A stretch of DNA of 38,220 nucleotides, from positions 1 through 38,220 of the forward strand of contig NZ_JABJVM010000025.1 in assembly GCF_013820765.1 (NCBI RefSeq). Direction: 5' to 3'. Positions 7,840 to 14,998 of the stretch are shown here, one piece after another (the first letter of the stretch is position 1; each line of letters begins with the position of its first letter). Position numbers and translations under genes: made by a program. A model generated the notes under the pieces. It did no database searches. It saw nothing but the letters and a program-made list of their open reading frames with translations, and was not told where the DNA came from. The DNA comes from Paenilisteria rustica. Its GTDB lineage: Bacteria > Bacillota > Bacilli > Lactobacillales > Listeriaceae.

Positions 7840-8760
7840 TTAGTCGTACTTGCATTGAATTTCCTGCAAATATGCGACGAATCCATCATAGAATTCTCCA
7901 GGTTTGCAGACGGTGACATGTGTGCCAAGATTCAGCAGAAATCGGTAGCCAACTTCGTGATTTGGCAGTGTCACTTTTGCTGAAAAATAGGACTCGTCTA
8001 GCGGTTCAATCGTCGTTACTCCGAAGCGTAGGGCGATTTGTTCGCGGGCTATTTTATCGATAATGAGACGCGCTTCCTTCATCTGAAACGGCGTCGTTGT
8101 TGTCGATGCGCGGAACGGTTTCAAGATGAATGGGCGAGCTTCAAACGTTTCGGCGGCTACTTCCAACTCGATAACCCGCGATAGTTTGAACGTGCGAAAG
8201 TCTTGGCGCTCTAAGCTGTACCCTTGCAAATACCAAGACCGATTGCGAAAAAGTAAATGGTAAGGCTCGACTCTTCGTATGGTCTGATTTCCATCGCGGT
8301 CAATGTATGTTAGCGCGACAAACTGCTGCTTCTTAATGGCCAAATGTAGACGTTCGACGTTTTCATTAAATTCTTGTTTCATCGCCAAATTCGAAAAATC
8401 AAGCGAAATGGAACTAGCAGGAAGCTCGTTTTCGTGACCAAGCATATTTTTCATTTTTTGCAGTGTCTTTTTAATATCAGCGGAGGATAACAGCTGTTCA
8501 AAGCCGCTTAAACCAGTGATAATTGCGGTTAAATCTTCGACGGTTAGGAGTTTTTTATCCACTTTATAGGTCGGCATAATTCCAATTCCACCCTTCACAC
8601 CAGGCATTGTATAAACGGGGATATTCGCCATAGAAAGTGTGTCTACATCACGATAAATCGTCCGTTTCGTCACCTCGAACATCGACGCCATTTCTGCAGC
8701 ACTGACAAGTTCGCGTTGGAGTAGTAACATGATGATTCCGATGAGTCGCTCAATTTTCAT
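7840..8760 (-). CDS. HTH/WYL-domain transcriptional regulator (YafY type)
   Basis: A 306-residue regulator with an N-terminal winged helix-turn-helix (about residues 5-60; VSAAEMASMFEVTKRTIYRD) and a C-terminal WYL ligand-sensing domain (about 140-215, including RRVEPYHLLFRNRSWYLQGY), followed by a WCX-like tail. Such proteins commonly act as repressors or activators responding to small ligands. It is divergent from the effector-binding-like gene at 8864, and the 103-base gap contains a palindrome (8788-8803) that is a plausible operator. That arrangement, common for YafY-type regulators, suggests the divergent gene is a target. AAGGAG precedes the ATG. Confidence 0.88.
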   Translation of the reverse strand: MKIERLIGIIMLLLQRELVSAAEMASMFEVTKRTIYRDVDTLSMANIPVYTMPGVKGGIGIMPTYKVDKKLLTVEDLTAIITGLSGFEQLLSSADIKKTLQKMKNMLGHENELPASSISLDFSNLAMKQEFNENVERLHLAIKKQQFVALTYIDRDGNQTIRRVEPYHLLFRNRSWYLQGYSLERQDFRTFKLSRVIELEVAAETFEARPFILKPFRASTTTTPFQMKEARLIIDKIAREQIALRFGVTTIEPLDESYFSAKVTLPNHEVGYRFLLNLGTHVTVCKPGEFYDGFVAYLQEIQCKYD

Positions 8761-8787
8761 TTTATTTTCTCCTTAAAATCCAAATGA

Positions 8788-8803
8788 TGACATACAGCTG
8801 TCA
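8788..8803. promoter_or_regulatory. Candidate operator between WYL regulator and divergent gene
   Basis: TGACA at 8788-8792 and TGTCA at 8799-8803 form an inverted repeat with a 6-base centre. It lies between the divergent starts. TATAGT at 8816-8821 could be the -10 of the rightward gene, and TTGACA on the minus strand (8799-8804) could be the -35 of the regulator. The assignment is inferred from position only. Confidence 0.4.
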
Positions 8804-8863
8804 ACATTCGCGTGATATAGTTACATCATAACAAATTTACAGTAACTTTTGGAGGGAAACAAT

Positions 8864-9283
8864 ATGTCATTTGAAATCGTACAATTAAACAAAGAAATTT
8901 TTTCTGGAAGCAGAGTTGAAATTCCTGCATTTGATCCGCAAAAAGGTTTTGTTGTGATGAGCGAAATAAAAGAAGCCGCTATAGCAGAGTTTGCAAAAAC
9001 AGCGACGGACTTTGTGGGTATTAATGCGAATATTGACGGGGTACAAACATACTTGGTGGCTAAATCAGGCGCGGATAATGGTGATACATCATTCGAAATC
9101 ACAGAAGGTAAATACGCCAAATTTGTGACACAAGCAAAGGAACGTACGGCGATTGATGGTTTTATCGGCCAATCATACGGTGAAGTTATGCAAAGTGACA
9201 CGGTTACTGTGGCAGGAACATTTAATTTGGAAGATTTAAGAGAAGCAGATTTCACGATTTATATCCCAATAATGGATAAATAA
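8864..9283 (+). CDS. GyrI-like/effector-binding-like small protein
   Basis: A 139-residue soluble protein. Its pattern (short N-terminal strand, VGINANIDGVQTYLV, later SYGEVMQSDTV, and a final strand FTIYIPI) resembles stand-alone AraC-effector-binding/GyrI-like domains (Cass2, YdeE type), which bind small cationic or amphipathic ligands. The ATG at 8864 is chosen because GGAGG lies just upstream; the frame is open from a TTG at 8849. The opposite strand also has an open frame of similar length, but it lacks a ribosome binding site. It is divergent from the WYL regulator and ends at the bidirectional terminator at 9290-9334. Confidence 0.6.
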   Translation: MSFEIVQLNKEIFSGSRVEIPAFDPQKGFVVMSEIKEAAIAEFAKTATDFVGINANIDGVQTYLVAKSGADNGDTSFEITEGKYAKFVTQAKERTAIDGFIGQSYGEVMQSDTVTVAGTFNLEDLREADFTIYIPIMDK

Positions 9284-9289
9284 ACAAAT

Positions 9290-9338
9290 AGAGCCCTTCG
9301 CAAAGCATAACTATCATGCTTTGCGAAGGGCTCTATTT
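9290..9338. terminator. Bidirectional terminator
   Basis: A 19-bp perfect stem, AGAGCCCTTCGCAAAGCAT at 9290-9308 and its complement at 9316-9334, is flanked by A-rich sequence on the left and ATTTTTT on the right. It serves both the gene ending at 9283 and aldA ending at 9340 on the other strand. Confidence 0.9.
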
Positions 9339-9339
9339 T

Positions 9340-10785
9340 TTATTGAACGTTTTGGTCGAATTGTAAGTACACGACATGTGTTTGCAGGTATTCTTCGAGG
9401 CCGTGTTTTCCGTCAGCGCCACCGATTCCTGATTTGCGGAAGCCGGCGTGGAAGCCTTGCATCGCCTCAAAATTCTCGCGGTTTACATATGTTTCACCGA
9501 ATTTCAGTTGACGAATCACTTTCATCGCGCGGTCTAGATTCGCTGTATAAACCGAAGAAGTTAAGCCGTAATCGCAATCGTTGGCTAGTTTGATGGCTTC
9601 GTCTAGCGTTTTGAATGTCCCAATCGGTGCGACTGGGCCAAATACTTCGTCATGCATGATTTCCATGTCGTTAGTCGCGTCCGCAATGACAGTTGGTTGG
9701 AAGAAGAATCCGGTTCCTTCGACGGCTTTCCCACCAGTCAAGACTTTCGCACCTTGCGCAACGGCACGATCAACTTTCGCTTGGACGGATTGTTGGGCGC
9801 TCTTATTCACGAGAGGTCCCATATCAAGGTCGCCAGATGCTAGTGGATCGCCATATTGGACGGCTTCCATTGCTTTCACGAATTTTTCAGTGAAGGCATC
9901 TTTCACGTCTTCTTGTACGTAAATACGCTCGACACAGTTGCAGACTTGGCCGCTGTTAATGACGCGAGAATCAACAATTGCTTTGACGGCTAAATCTAAA
10001 TCGGCGTCATTCAGAACGATAGCCGGTGCTTTTCCGCCGAGTTCCAAGTTAACTTTCGTGATATTCTCACTCGCTGCTTGCATCACTTTTTGGCCAGCTG
10101 GTTCACTCCCGGTCAAGGAAACTAGGCCAACTTTCGGATTTCCTGCCAACTCATCACCAATTTCCCCGCCGCGCCCGGTTATCATGTTGTAAACGCCTTT
10201 TGGTAAGCCGATTTGGTCCACGATTTTCGTGAAAGCAACCGCATTATTTGGCGATTCCGCACTTGGTTTTACTACGATTGTATTCCCGGTAATGAGTGCT
10301 GGAGCCATTTTTCGAGCGATTAAGAAGAACGGGAAGTTCCATGGCAAAATGCCAGTCGTGACTCCGATGGCTTTCTTGAATACAAAAATATGTTCATTTG
10401 GCCGATCACTTTGCAAAATTTCGCCTTCATATCTACGCGCCCATTCCGCCATATAATCTAAGTAATCAGCGGTGAAATTTACCTCAACCTCAGATAAAGC
10501 CAATGTTTTACCGACTTCTTCGGAAATAAGCTTGGCGATTTCTGGTACTTGTTCGCGAATTTTTGCAGCGATTTTATGTAGATAAACGCCACGTTCTACA
10601 GCAGGCAAAGCTTCCCACGCGATTTGCGCATCTTCGGCAGCATCGATCGCTCGTGTTGCATCGGCTTTTGTTGCTTTCGGTACTTGTGAGATAACTTCCT
10701 CAGTAGATGGATTGATGACATCCAAAAACGCTCCATCGCTAGATAAAACAAATTCCCCATTGATATACATTTTATGTTGATTCAT
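9340..10785 (-). CDS. aldA: Lactaldehyde dehydrogenase (AldA type)
   Basis: Oxidises L-lactaldehyde to L-lactate with NAD+, and in relatives also glycolaldehyde. The 481-residue ALDH-superfamily protein closely follows E. coli AldA along its whole length as I recall it, including the stretches YMAEWARRYEGEI, GVTTGILPWNFPFFLIARK and FEAMQGFHAGFRKSGIGG. Catalytic residues are Asn150, Glu248 (ELGGK) and Cys282 (NSGQVC). The start follows AAGGAGG at a normal distance. It has its own promoter and cre-like site upstream. Its substrate is the product of the rhamnose operon 18 kb away, where the competing reductase FucO is encoded, so the two enzymes form an oxidative/reductive branch. Confidence 0.93.
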   Translation of the reverse strand: MNQHKMYINGEFVLSSDGAFLDVINPSTEEVISQVPKATKADATRAIDAAEDAQIAWEALPAVERGVYLHKIAAKIREQVPEIAKLISEEVGKTLALSEVEVNFTADYLDYMAEWARRYEGEILQSDRPNEHIFVFKKAIGVTTGILPWNFPFFLIARKMAPALITGNTIVVKPSAESPNNAVAFTKIVDQIGLPKGVYNMITGRGGEIGDELAGNPKVGLVSLTGSEPAGQKVMQAASENITKVNLELGGKAPAIVLNDADLDLAVKAIVDSRVINSGQVCNCVERIYVQEDVKDAFTEKFVKAMEAVQYGDPLASGDLDMGPLVNKSAQQSVQAKVDRAVAQGAKVLTGGKAVEGTGFFFQPTVIADATNDMEIMHDEVFGPVAPIGTFKTLDEAIKLANDCDYGLTSSVYTANLDRAMKVIRQLKFGETYVNRENFEAMQGFHAGFRKSGIGGADGKHGLEEYLQTHVVYLQFDQNVQ

Positions 10786-10823
10786 GTGATTTCCTCCTTG
10801 TTTTATGTTGTTTCTTGTGTATT

Positions 10824-10866
10824 ATTATAAAGAAACAAACATAAACAAGCAAATATAACGCTTACA
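10824..10866 (-). promoter_or_regulatory. aldA promoter with adjacent cre-like site
   Basis: On the minus strand TTGCTT (10847-10852) and TATAAT (10824-10829) are 17 bp apart. Directly upstream, TGTAAGCGTTATAT (10853-10866) matches 12 of 14 cre positions, the same degenerate pattern as the site before the chitinase. It overlaps the last codons of the DUF3307 gene. Confidence 0.6.
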
Positions 10867-11701
10867 AGTGAAGGATATAAATGAAAAGAAGGGAGGTTAA
10901 CACACCGAATATCATGCTCAGGAAGTTGCCAATCAAATAATATTCCGCAAAAGCTCGGTTGTTTTCCAGTTCTTTGAAGCGCGCTAATGTTTTCAAGGCG
11001 ATGATGATTGGAATGGCCGAATAAATTTGTAATACCATAAAAATGAGTAGCAGTAAGCGTTCCAGACCACCAATGTAGCGTCCGGCTTTCAACTCTTTAT
11101 TAGAAACAGCAGGGACATCCTGATTTTTCGTCAAAATAATTTTTCCGTCTTGTTTTGTGACCGATATCGATTTCTTTTCCATGTTGAATCCGGGCATCAG
11201 GACTCCGAGTATGTAAGGAATCAGATAACCGACGAAATAGACAATGATTATGACAAGCGATGCTAGTGCGCAGAATTTTGGATAGACGCCGAGTTCTGAG
11301 GGAAGCAAGAAGCTCTGCCCACCGAAGACAAGCCAGACACCCAAATAAATCACGACAATATGCAAAATTTGATCGAAAATGTAGCTGAATAGATGAACGA
11401 TTTGGGTATCACGAAATAGTTTTTCCGCTGGGGACTTGGCTAAATCGACGATAAAATGAAGGATTGTGATGCCTGAAATCATCGCTAATAGTATCCAAAA
11501 ACTAGTTGTATCATCAAACCAACAATAATACACAAGAATCGCGACGAAATACAGGGAAAAGTGCACGAAAACATGCCATCCCAATATCTGCATTTTATGA
11601 TAGGAAAAGCGTTCTTTTTTGATGCAGACCATTTTATCAGTTTGCAGTACGAAATCCGCTAGAAAATGGGCTAGAAGTAATGGAAGTAGGAGGTTAACCA
11701 T
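10862..11701 (-). CDS. DUF3307 family membrane protein
   Basis: A 279-residue integral membrane protein with about seven hydrophobic segments. The N-terminal LLLPLLLAHFLADFVLQTDK followed by a His-rich helix region (WHVFVHFSLYF, LHFIVDLAK) is typical of DUF3307 proteins. A hydrophilic loop around residues 175-205 is probably cytoplasmic. The function of the family is unknown. The start overlaps the stop of the SatD-like gene by 8 bases with GGGAGGT upstream, so the two are translationally coupled and probably act together. Confidence 0.8.
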   Translation of the reverse strand: MVNLLLPLLLAHFLADFVLQTDKMVCIKKERFSYHKMQILGWHVFVHFSLYFVAILVYYCWFDDTTSFWILLAMISGITILHFIVDLAKSPAEKLFRDTQIVHLFSYIFDQILHIVVIYLGVWLVFGGQSFLLPSELGVYPKFCALASLVIIIVYFVGYLIPYILGVLMPGFNMEKKSISVTKQDGKIILTKNQDVPAVSNKELKAGRYIGGLERLLLLIFMVLQIYSAIPIIIALKTLARFKELENNRAFAEYYLIGNFLSMIFGVLTSLLFIYILHL

Positions 11702-12512
11702 GAGTCGTACCTCCCGACATTTTCTGCAAATCGGCTAAAAATGCCACGATATCCAAGCGCACTTTTTTATAAAGAAAATAATCGGAGTTCGCAATCAAGA
11801 CACTAACGCGGGAAGAAATATCGGCCTTACTAAGCGTGCCATACCCAAGTTCTGTGCCAATTTCGATATTGCTAAAGTCAGGATGATTATCTTTAATACG
11901 AAAAAGATCGCGTTGTTTATCACTTTTAATCAACTTCTCAAAAGCTAGGAAGAACATCGCGTTCACTGCGTTACCGAACGATTTTGTCTCCGCGATGCAG
12001 TAGAATTTAAAGGGCTGCTTATCAAAAAAATAGTCCTCTCCATTGTGGAGCGCGCTACGTTTTTGATTATGCTGGGATTTCACGATTGTTTTTGCCTTTT
12101 CCGAAGCTTCAATCGCGTTGATAATACTACTCCCATTGACGATATTAATATTGCGCAAAGCTTCGTCAGACGAGGTGTCAATATGACCAATTCCAGCTCC
12201 AAAATAAAAATTCAGCGCTTCATCCGCGACGACAGGTATGCTACTGAAGCGGTTTTTAAACTCTGGAGAATAATAAATCGTTAGACAGTGATTATAAATC
12301 TCAGGTAATAGTTGGAAATCGGCGACGCCGCCAACGATTGCGTCACCATCTTTAATGGTAAAGGGTGTCAAAAGGTGCTCCTGATAGGCATTATTGATAG
12401 AATCGGCGAGGTAGGTGAGGATTTTTGTGCCATCATGTAAAGTAGAAAAAACGTGCCGGCTACTACTGATATCAATATACATATAAATAGCTTCGAGTTT
12501 TAGCGATTTCAT
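11694..12512 (-). CDS. SatD-like protein
   Basis: A 272-residue soluble protein. The ATG at 12512 is chosen because AAGGAGG lies 10 bases before it; the frame stays open for 47 more codons upstream, but these run through the operator DNA. Features are the N-terminal strand with YIDISSSRH, FTIKDGDAIVGG and FYFGAGIGHIDTSSDEA, then a helix with NGSSIINAIEASEKAK. This order matches the SatD family (named from the Streptococcus mutans sat locus), which looks like a diverged nucleotide-cyclase or ligand fold; its biochemical role is not known. It is coupled to the DUF3307 gene. Twin palindromes overlap its promoter, so expression is probably tightly repressed. Confidence 0.65.
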   Translation of the reverse strand: MKSLKLEAIYMYIDISSSRHVFSTLHDGTKILTYLADSINNAYQEHLLTPFTIKDGDAIVGGVADFQLLPEIYNHCLTIYYSPEFKNRFSSIPVVADEALNFYFGAGIGHIDTSSDEALRNINIVNGSSIINAIEASEKAKTIVKSQHNQKRSALHNGEDYFFDKQPFKFYCIAETKSFGNAVNAMFFLAFEKLIKSDKQRDLFRIKDNHPDFSNIEIGTELGYGTLSKADISSRVSVLIANSDYFLYKKVRLDIVAFLADLQKMSGGTTHG

Positions 12513-12530
12513 TGAAAGAAGTCCTCCTTT

Positions 12531-12589
12531 TATATAGTAATAACTATATATTAGCATGTTTATATAGTCATTACTATATATTTTCCCAA
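12531..12589 (-). promoter_or_regulatory. Promoter of the SatD/DUF3307 pair with twin operators
   Basis: On the minus strand TTGGGA (12584-12589) and TATATA (12561-12566) are 17 bp apart. Two copies of TATATAGT-N4-ACTATATA lie at 12531-12550 and 12561-12580, exactly 30 bp apart start to start. One overlaps the spacer and -10 and the other covers the transcription start region. Both arms are perfect in both copies. This is the layout of a strong repressor binding cooperatively on one DNA face. The cognate regulator is not identified in the window. Confidence 0.75.
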
Positions 12590-12605
12590 AAAGCTGTACA
12601 CAAAA

Positions 12606-12676
12606 AAGCCTCAAATCAGAAGAATAGCGGCTAGCAGAAACTCTGCCAAGCATTACTACCCTCGAATTTGAGGCTT
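12606..12676 (-). terminator. Terminator of the LPMO gene
   Basis: On the minus strand AAGCCTCAAAT (12666-12676) pairs with ATTTGAGGCTT (12606-12616), followed by TTTTTTG. The large loop contains a second hairpin built around GCAGA/TCTGC. Confidence 0.75.
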
Positions 12677-12687
12677 CGTTCTATCGC

Positions 12688-13296
12688 TTATTTTAACGTC
12701 ATTGTACCATTGTTAATCAAATTAACGTCAACGGCTTGATAAAATGCGTTTCCAGTGTCCGCGATTTCCCAAACGCCAAGAACGACATAGTAGCCGTTGC
12801 GGTCAGTTGGAAGCGGCACTTGATGATTCACAGTGGTAGAAGTAGGAACTTCATTATGCGCATCAATCGTAGTCAATAGCTCCAAATCACCGCGAGTTAG
12901 AGGGCTATTCGGATTCCAGCCTTTTTTCGTAATGTAATATTTGTATTCTTTTGTTCTATGAAGCGCAGTGAGCGTCCAAGTGAAATTATTTTGTCCACCT
13001 AAAAGGTCCACGTGGTGCCAACGATCAGGAGTTTGCACGTCCATTTCGGGGAATTTACCTCCGCCTGCGATAGTACCATCAGAAGGTCCACCAAGTGGGA
13101 AGTTTCCCGTCGCTTCAACACTTTGCGGCTCCCATTGAATCGCACCAGCATTTTGATTAATTCCCAATTTAGCCAAATACGCCCGACTTTCTGGTTTTGA
13201 AATGTAACCATGCGCAGATGCTCCCGGCGCAAAAGTCGCGAACAACAATGCGAACGCTACCAAAAATAAAACTGATTTCCCTAAAAACTTTTTCAA
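12688..13296 (-). CDS. AA10 lytic polysaccharide monooxygenase (chitin-binding, CBP21-like)
   Basis: A secreted copper enzyme that oxidatively cleaves crystalline chitin and helps chitinases. A TTG at 13296 is taken as start because GAGGAG sits 8 bases before it; the GTG at 13305 would overlap this site. The 202-residue product has a signal peptide cleaved in ASA-HGYIS, leaving His29 as the mature N-terminus. His29 and His113 (LTALHRT) form the copper histidine brace. WEPQSVE, TPDRWHHVD and DTGNAFYQAVDVN match the CBP21 core. No carbohydrate-binding module or linker follows, so it is a single-domain LPMO. The disulfide cysteines of CBP21 are absent. Confidence 0.93.
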   Translation of the reverse strand: MKKFLGKSVLFLVAFALLFATFAPGASAHGYISKPESRAYLAKLGINQNAGAIQWEPQSVEATGNFPLGGPSDGTIAGGGKFPEMDVQTPDRWHHVDLLGGQNNFTWTLTALHRTKEYKYYITKKGWNPNSPLTRGDLELLTTIDAHNEVPTSTTVNHQVPLPTDRNGYYVVLGVWEIADTGNAFYQAVDVNLINNGTMTLK

Positions 13297-13347
13297 TACT
13301 AACACTCCTCTATTTTTATATATGTTTCGATATCTTGTTTACCCCTT

Positions 13348-13560
13348 GTGTTAGAACGTAATCCCGATATTGTGAAAATGAAGCAATGTACACATGGACT
13401 AGACCAATTACCGTTTGAAAGAGTAGATAGAAAGTGCCGACCGCTTGTCAAGAAAGCGCTTTTTCGAACAAACAGACTAGGTAATTTGGTTCTATTTGTA
13501 ACAAACCATAAAAATCAAAATGAGCCTATTACTCAAGTTGTAAACAAGAAGTATTATTAG
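13348..13560 (+). CDS. Unassigned 70-codon open frame, doubtful
   Basis: A TTG-started frame with a basic, protein-like composition (for example KMKQCTHGLDQLPFERVDRK) but no ribosome binding site. It could be a relic of a transposase or other gene. No family was recognised. It is the only candidate gene in the 580 bases between the LPMO and qoxA; the rest of that stretch holds the qox promoter and leader. Confidence 0.25.
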   Translation: MLERNPDIVKMKQCTHGLDQLPFERVDRKCRPLVKKALFRTNRLGNLVLFVTNHKNQNEPITQVVNKKYY

Positions 13561-13639
13561 TAACGAATTATTTTTAAAAGACATATATGCTCAAATAGTA
13601 ACGTTTAAGTTTGTGAAAAAAATAACTTGTCTTGATGCT

Positions 13640-13668
13640 TTGAATATAGATATCAAATAAGCTATAAT
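13640..13668 (+). promoter_or_regulatory. Promoter of the qox operon
   Basis: TTGAAT at 13640-13645 and TATAAT at 13663-13668 are 17 bp apart. Transcription would start near 13676, giving a ~200-base leader before qoxA. The opposite strand is AT-rich without a clear gene. Confidence 0.65.
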
Positions 13669-13820
13669 AGTATACGAGTATGCACATGCAGTTTCAAATT
13701 CATAATTTCACGAATCAAAAGTTTGTGATATTGTGAGAAATCTACACAATCTAGTTGGCCATATTTCATTATATTATCAATTAGGGGAGGCTCTTTGGTC
13801 GGGAAATCAGAGAGCGGCGT

Positions 13821-13842
13821 TGTATTTTTGCGCAAAAATACA
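13821..13842. repeat. Perfect 22-bp palindrome in the qoxA leader
   Basis: TGTATTTTTGC at 13821-13831 is followed immediately by its exact reverse complement at 13832-13842. It lies 38 bases before the qoxA start codon, inside the transcribed leader. With no loop bases it is more like a protein-binding site than a terminator. Confidence 0.6.
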
Positions 13843-13879
13843 CAGCAACAAAACATCAAAAGGAAAGAAGGGGATTCGG

Positions 13880-14980
13880 GTGTCAAAAATGCTCAAGTCA
13901 TTGCTACTTACAGTCTCGCTAGTCTTTGTTGGACTTCTTAGCGGCTGTGGTGATTTGACGGTACTAGATCCAAAAGGTCCAGTAGCGCAAAGTCAAAGCG
14001 ATCTAATCATTTATTCGATTATTTTCATGCTTATCATTGTACTCACGATCTTCGTGTTATTCGTTATTATGATTACGAAATACCGCGAGAGAAAAGATCA
14101 TTCCAACTACGAACCAAACATGCACGGTAGTACGAAATTAGAAATTTTATGGACGTTGATTCCGGTTGCGATCGTTATTGCATTAGCTATTCCAACAGTG
14201 CAAACGATTTACGCGAACGAAAAAGCGCCAGAGGTTACTTCACACAAGGATCCAATTGTTATTTATGCGACTAGCGCAAACTGGAAATGGTTCTTTAGTT
14301 ATCCAGATCAGTCGATTGAAACTGTAAACTATGTACATATTCCAACTGATCGACCGGTATTATTCAAGCTTACCGCGGCAGACTCGATGACGAGTTTCTG
14401 GGTGCCACAACTTGGTGGACAGAAGTACGCGATGAGTGGTATGACGATGGATTTATACTTGCAAGCTGACGAAACAGGCACGTTTAAAGGCCGTAACTCG
14501 AACTTTAACGGAGAAGGTTTTGCCGGACAAGTATTTGATGTTGTCGCACAAAAACCAGCTGATTTCGAAAAATGGGCGTTGAAAACGAAAGCTGATTCGC
14601 CGACTTTATCACAAGACCGCTATGATAAATTATTATTACCAGGCAATGTGAAACCACAATCTTATGCAGGCACACATATGGCGTTTGTTGATCCAGCCGC
14701 AGATCCAGAATACGTTTTCTATGCGTATAAACGTTTCGGCTTTGAACTAACAAATCCACATGATCCAAATGCAAAAGATACAAGAACGACAAAGCCGATT
14801 TTGCCAGCACGTCCGGTTACAATTACGAACCCGCGTTTTGAGCAAATGGATATGGAACCAATGATTATTCCAAATGGCACTGGTTACAAGAAAGACAAGC
14901 ATTACGATGAAGAAATGAAAAAAATTGGTGACAAAATCAAAACCGATGAAGCAACAGATCACGATCAATCGGGACACTAA
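13880..14980 (+). CDS. qoxA: Cytochrome aa3 quinol oxidase subunit II
   Basis: Subunit II of the terminal menaquinol oxidase. The GTG at 13880 is taken as start (AAGAAGGGG lies 6-7 bases before it); the frame is open far upstream without a start signal. The 366-residue lipoprotein has a signal peptide ending LLSGC, two transmembrane helices (about 38-65 and 85-108) and a C-terminal cupredoxin-like domain. The Cys-Cys-His CuA ligands of cytochrome c oxidases are missing (the region reads GQKYAMSGMTMDLYL), which marks it as a quinol oxidase. The charged C-terminal tail is probably outside. qoxB follows after 18 bases. Confidence 0.94.
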   Translation: MSKMLKSLLLTVSLVFVGLLSGCGDLTVLDPKGPVAQSQSDLIIYSIIFMLIIVLTIFVLFVIMITKYRERKDHSNYEPNMHGSTKLEILWTLIPVAIVIALAIPTVQTIYANEKAPEVTSHKDPIVIYATSANWKWFFSYPDQSIETVNYVHIPTDRPVLFKLTAADSMTSFWVPQLGGQKYAMSGMTMDLYLQADETGTFKGRNSNFNGEGFAGQVFDVVAQKPADFEKWALKTKADSPTLSQDRYDKLLLPGNVKPQSYAGTHMAFVDPAADPEYVFYAYKRFGFELTNPHDPNAKDTRTTKPILPARPVTITNPRFEQMDMEPMIIPNGTGYKKDKHYDEEMKKIGDKIKTDEATDHDQSGH

Positions 14981-14998
14981 AAAGGGGGGTATTTCAAC

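Noticed and set aside
8821-9255. Minus-strand open frame of 144 codons opposite the effector-binding-like gene
   Set aside because: It lacks a ribosome binding site, and the plus-strand frame has GGAGG, a sensible start and a terminator. The minus frame is a shadow.
13796-13942. Possible leader peptide starting at a TTG after AGGGGAGG in the qox leader
   Set aside because: The frame runs through the palindrome and into qoxA out of frame with no recognisable peptide; the ribosome-binding-like string may be chance.
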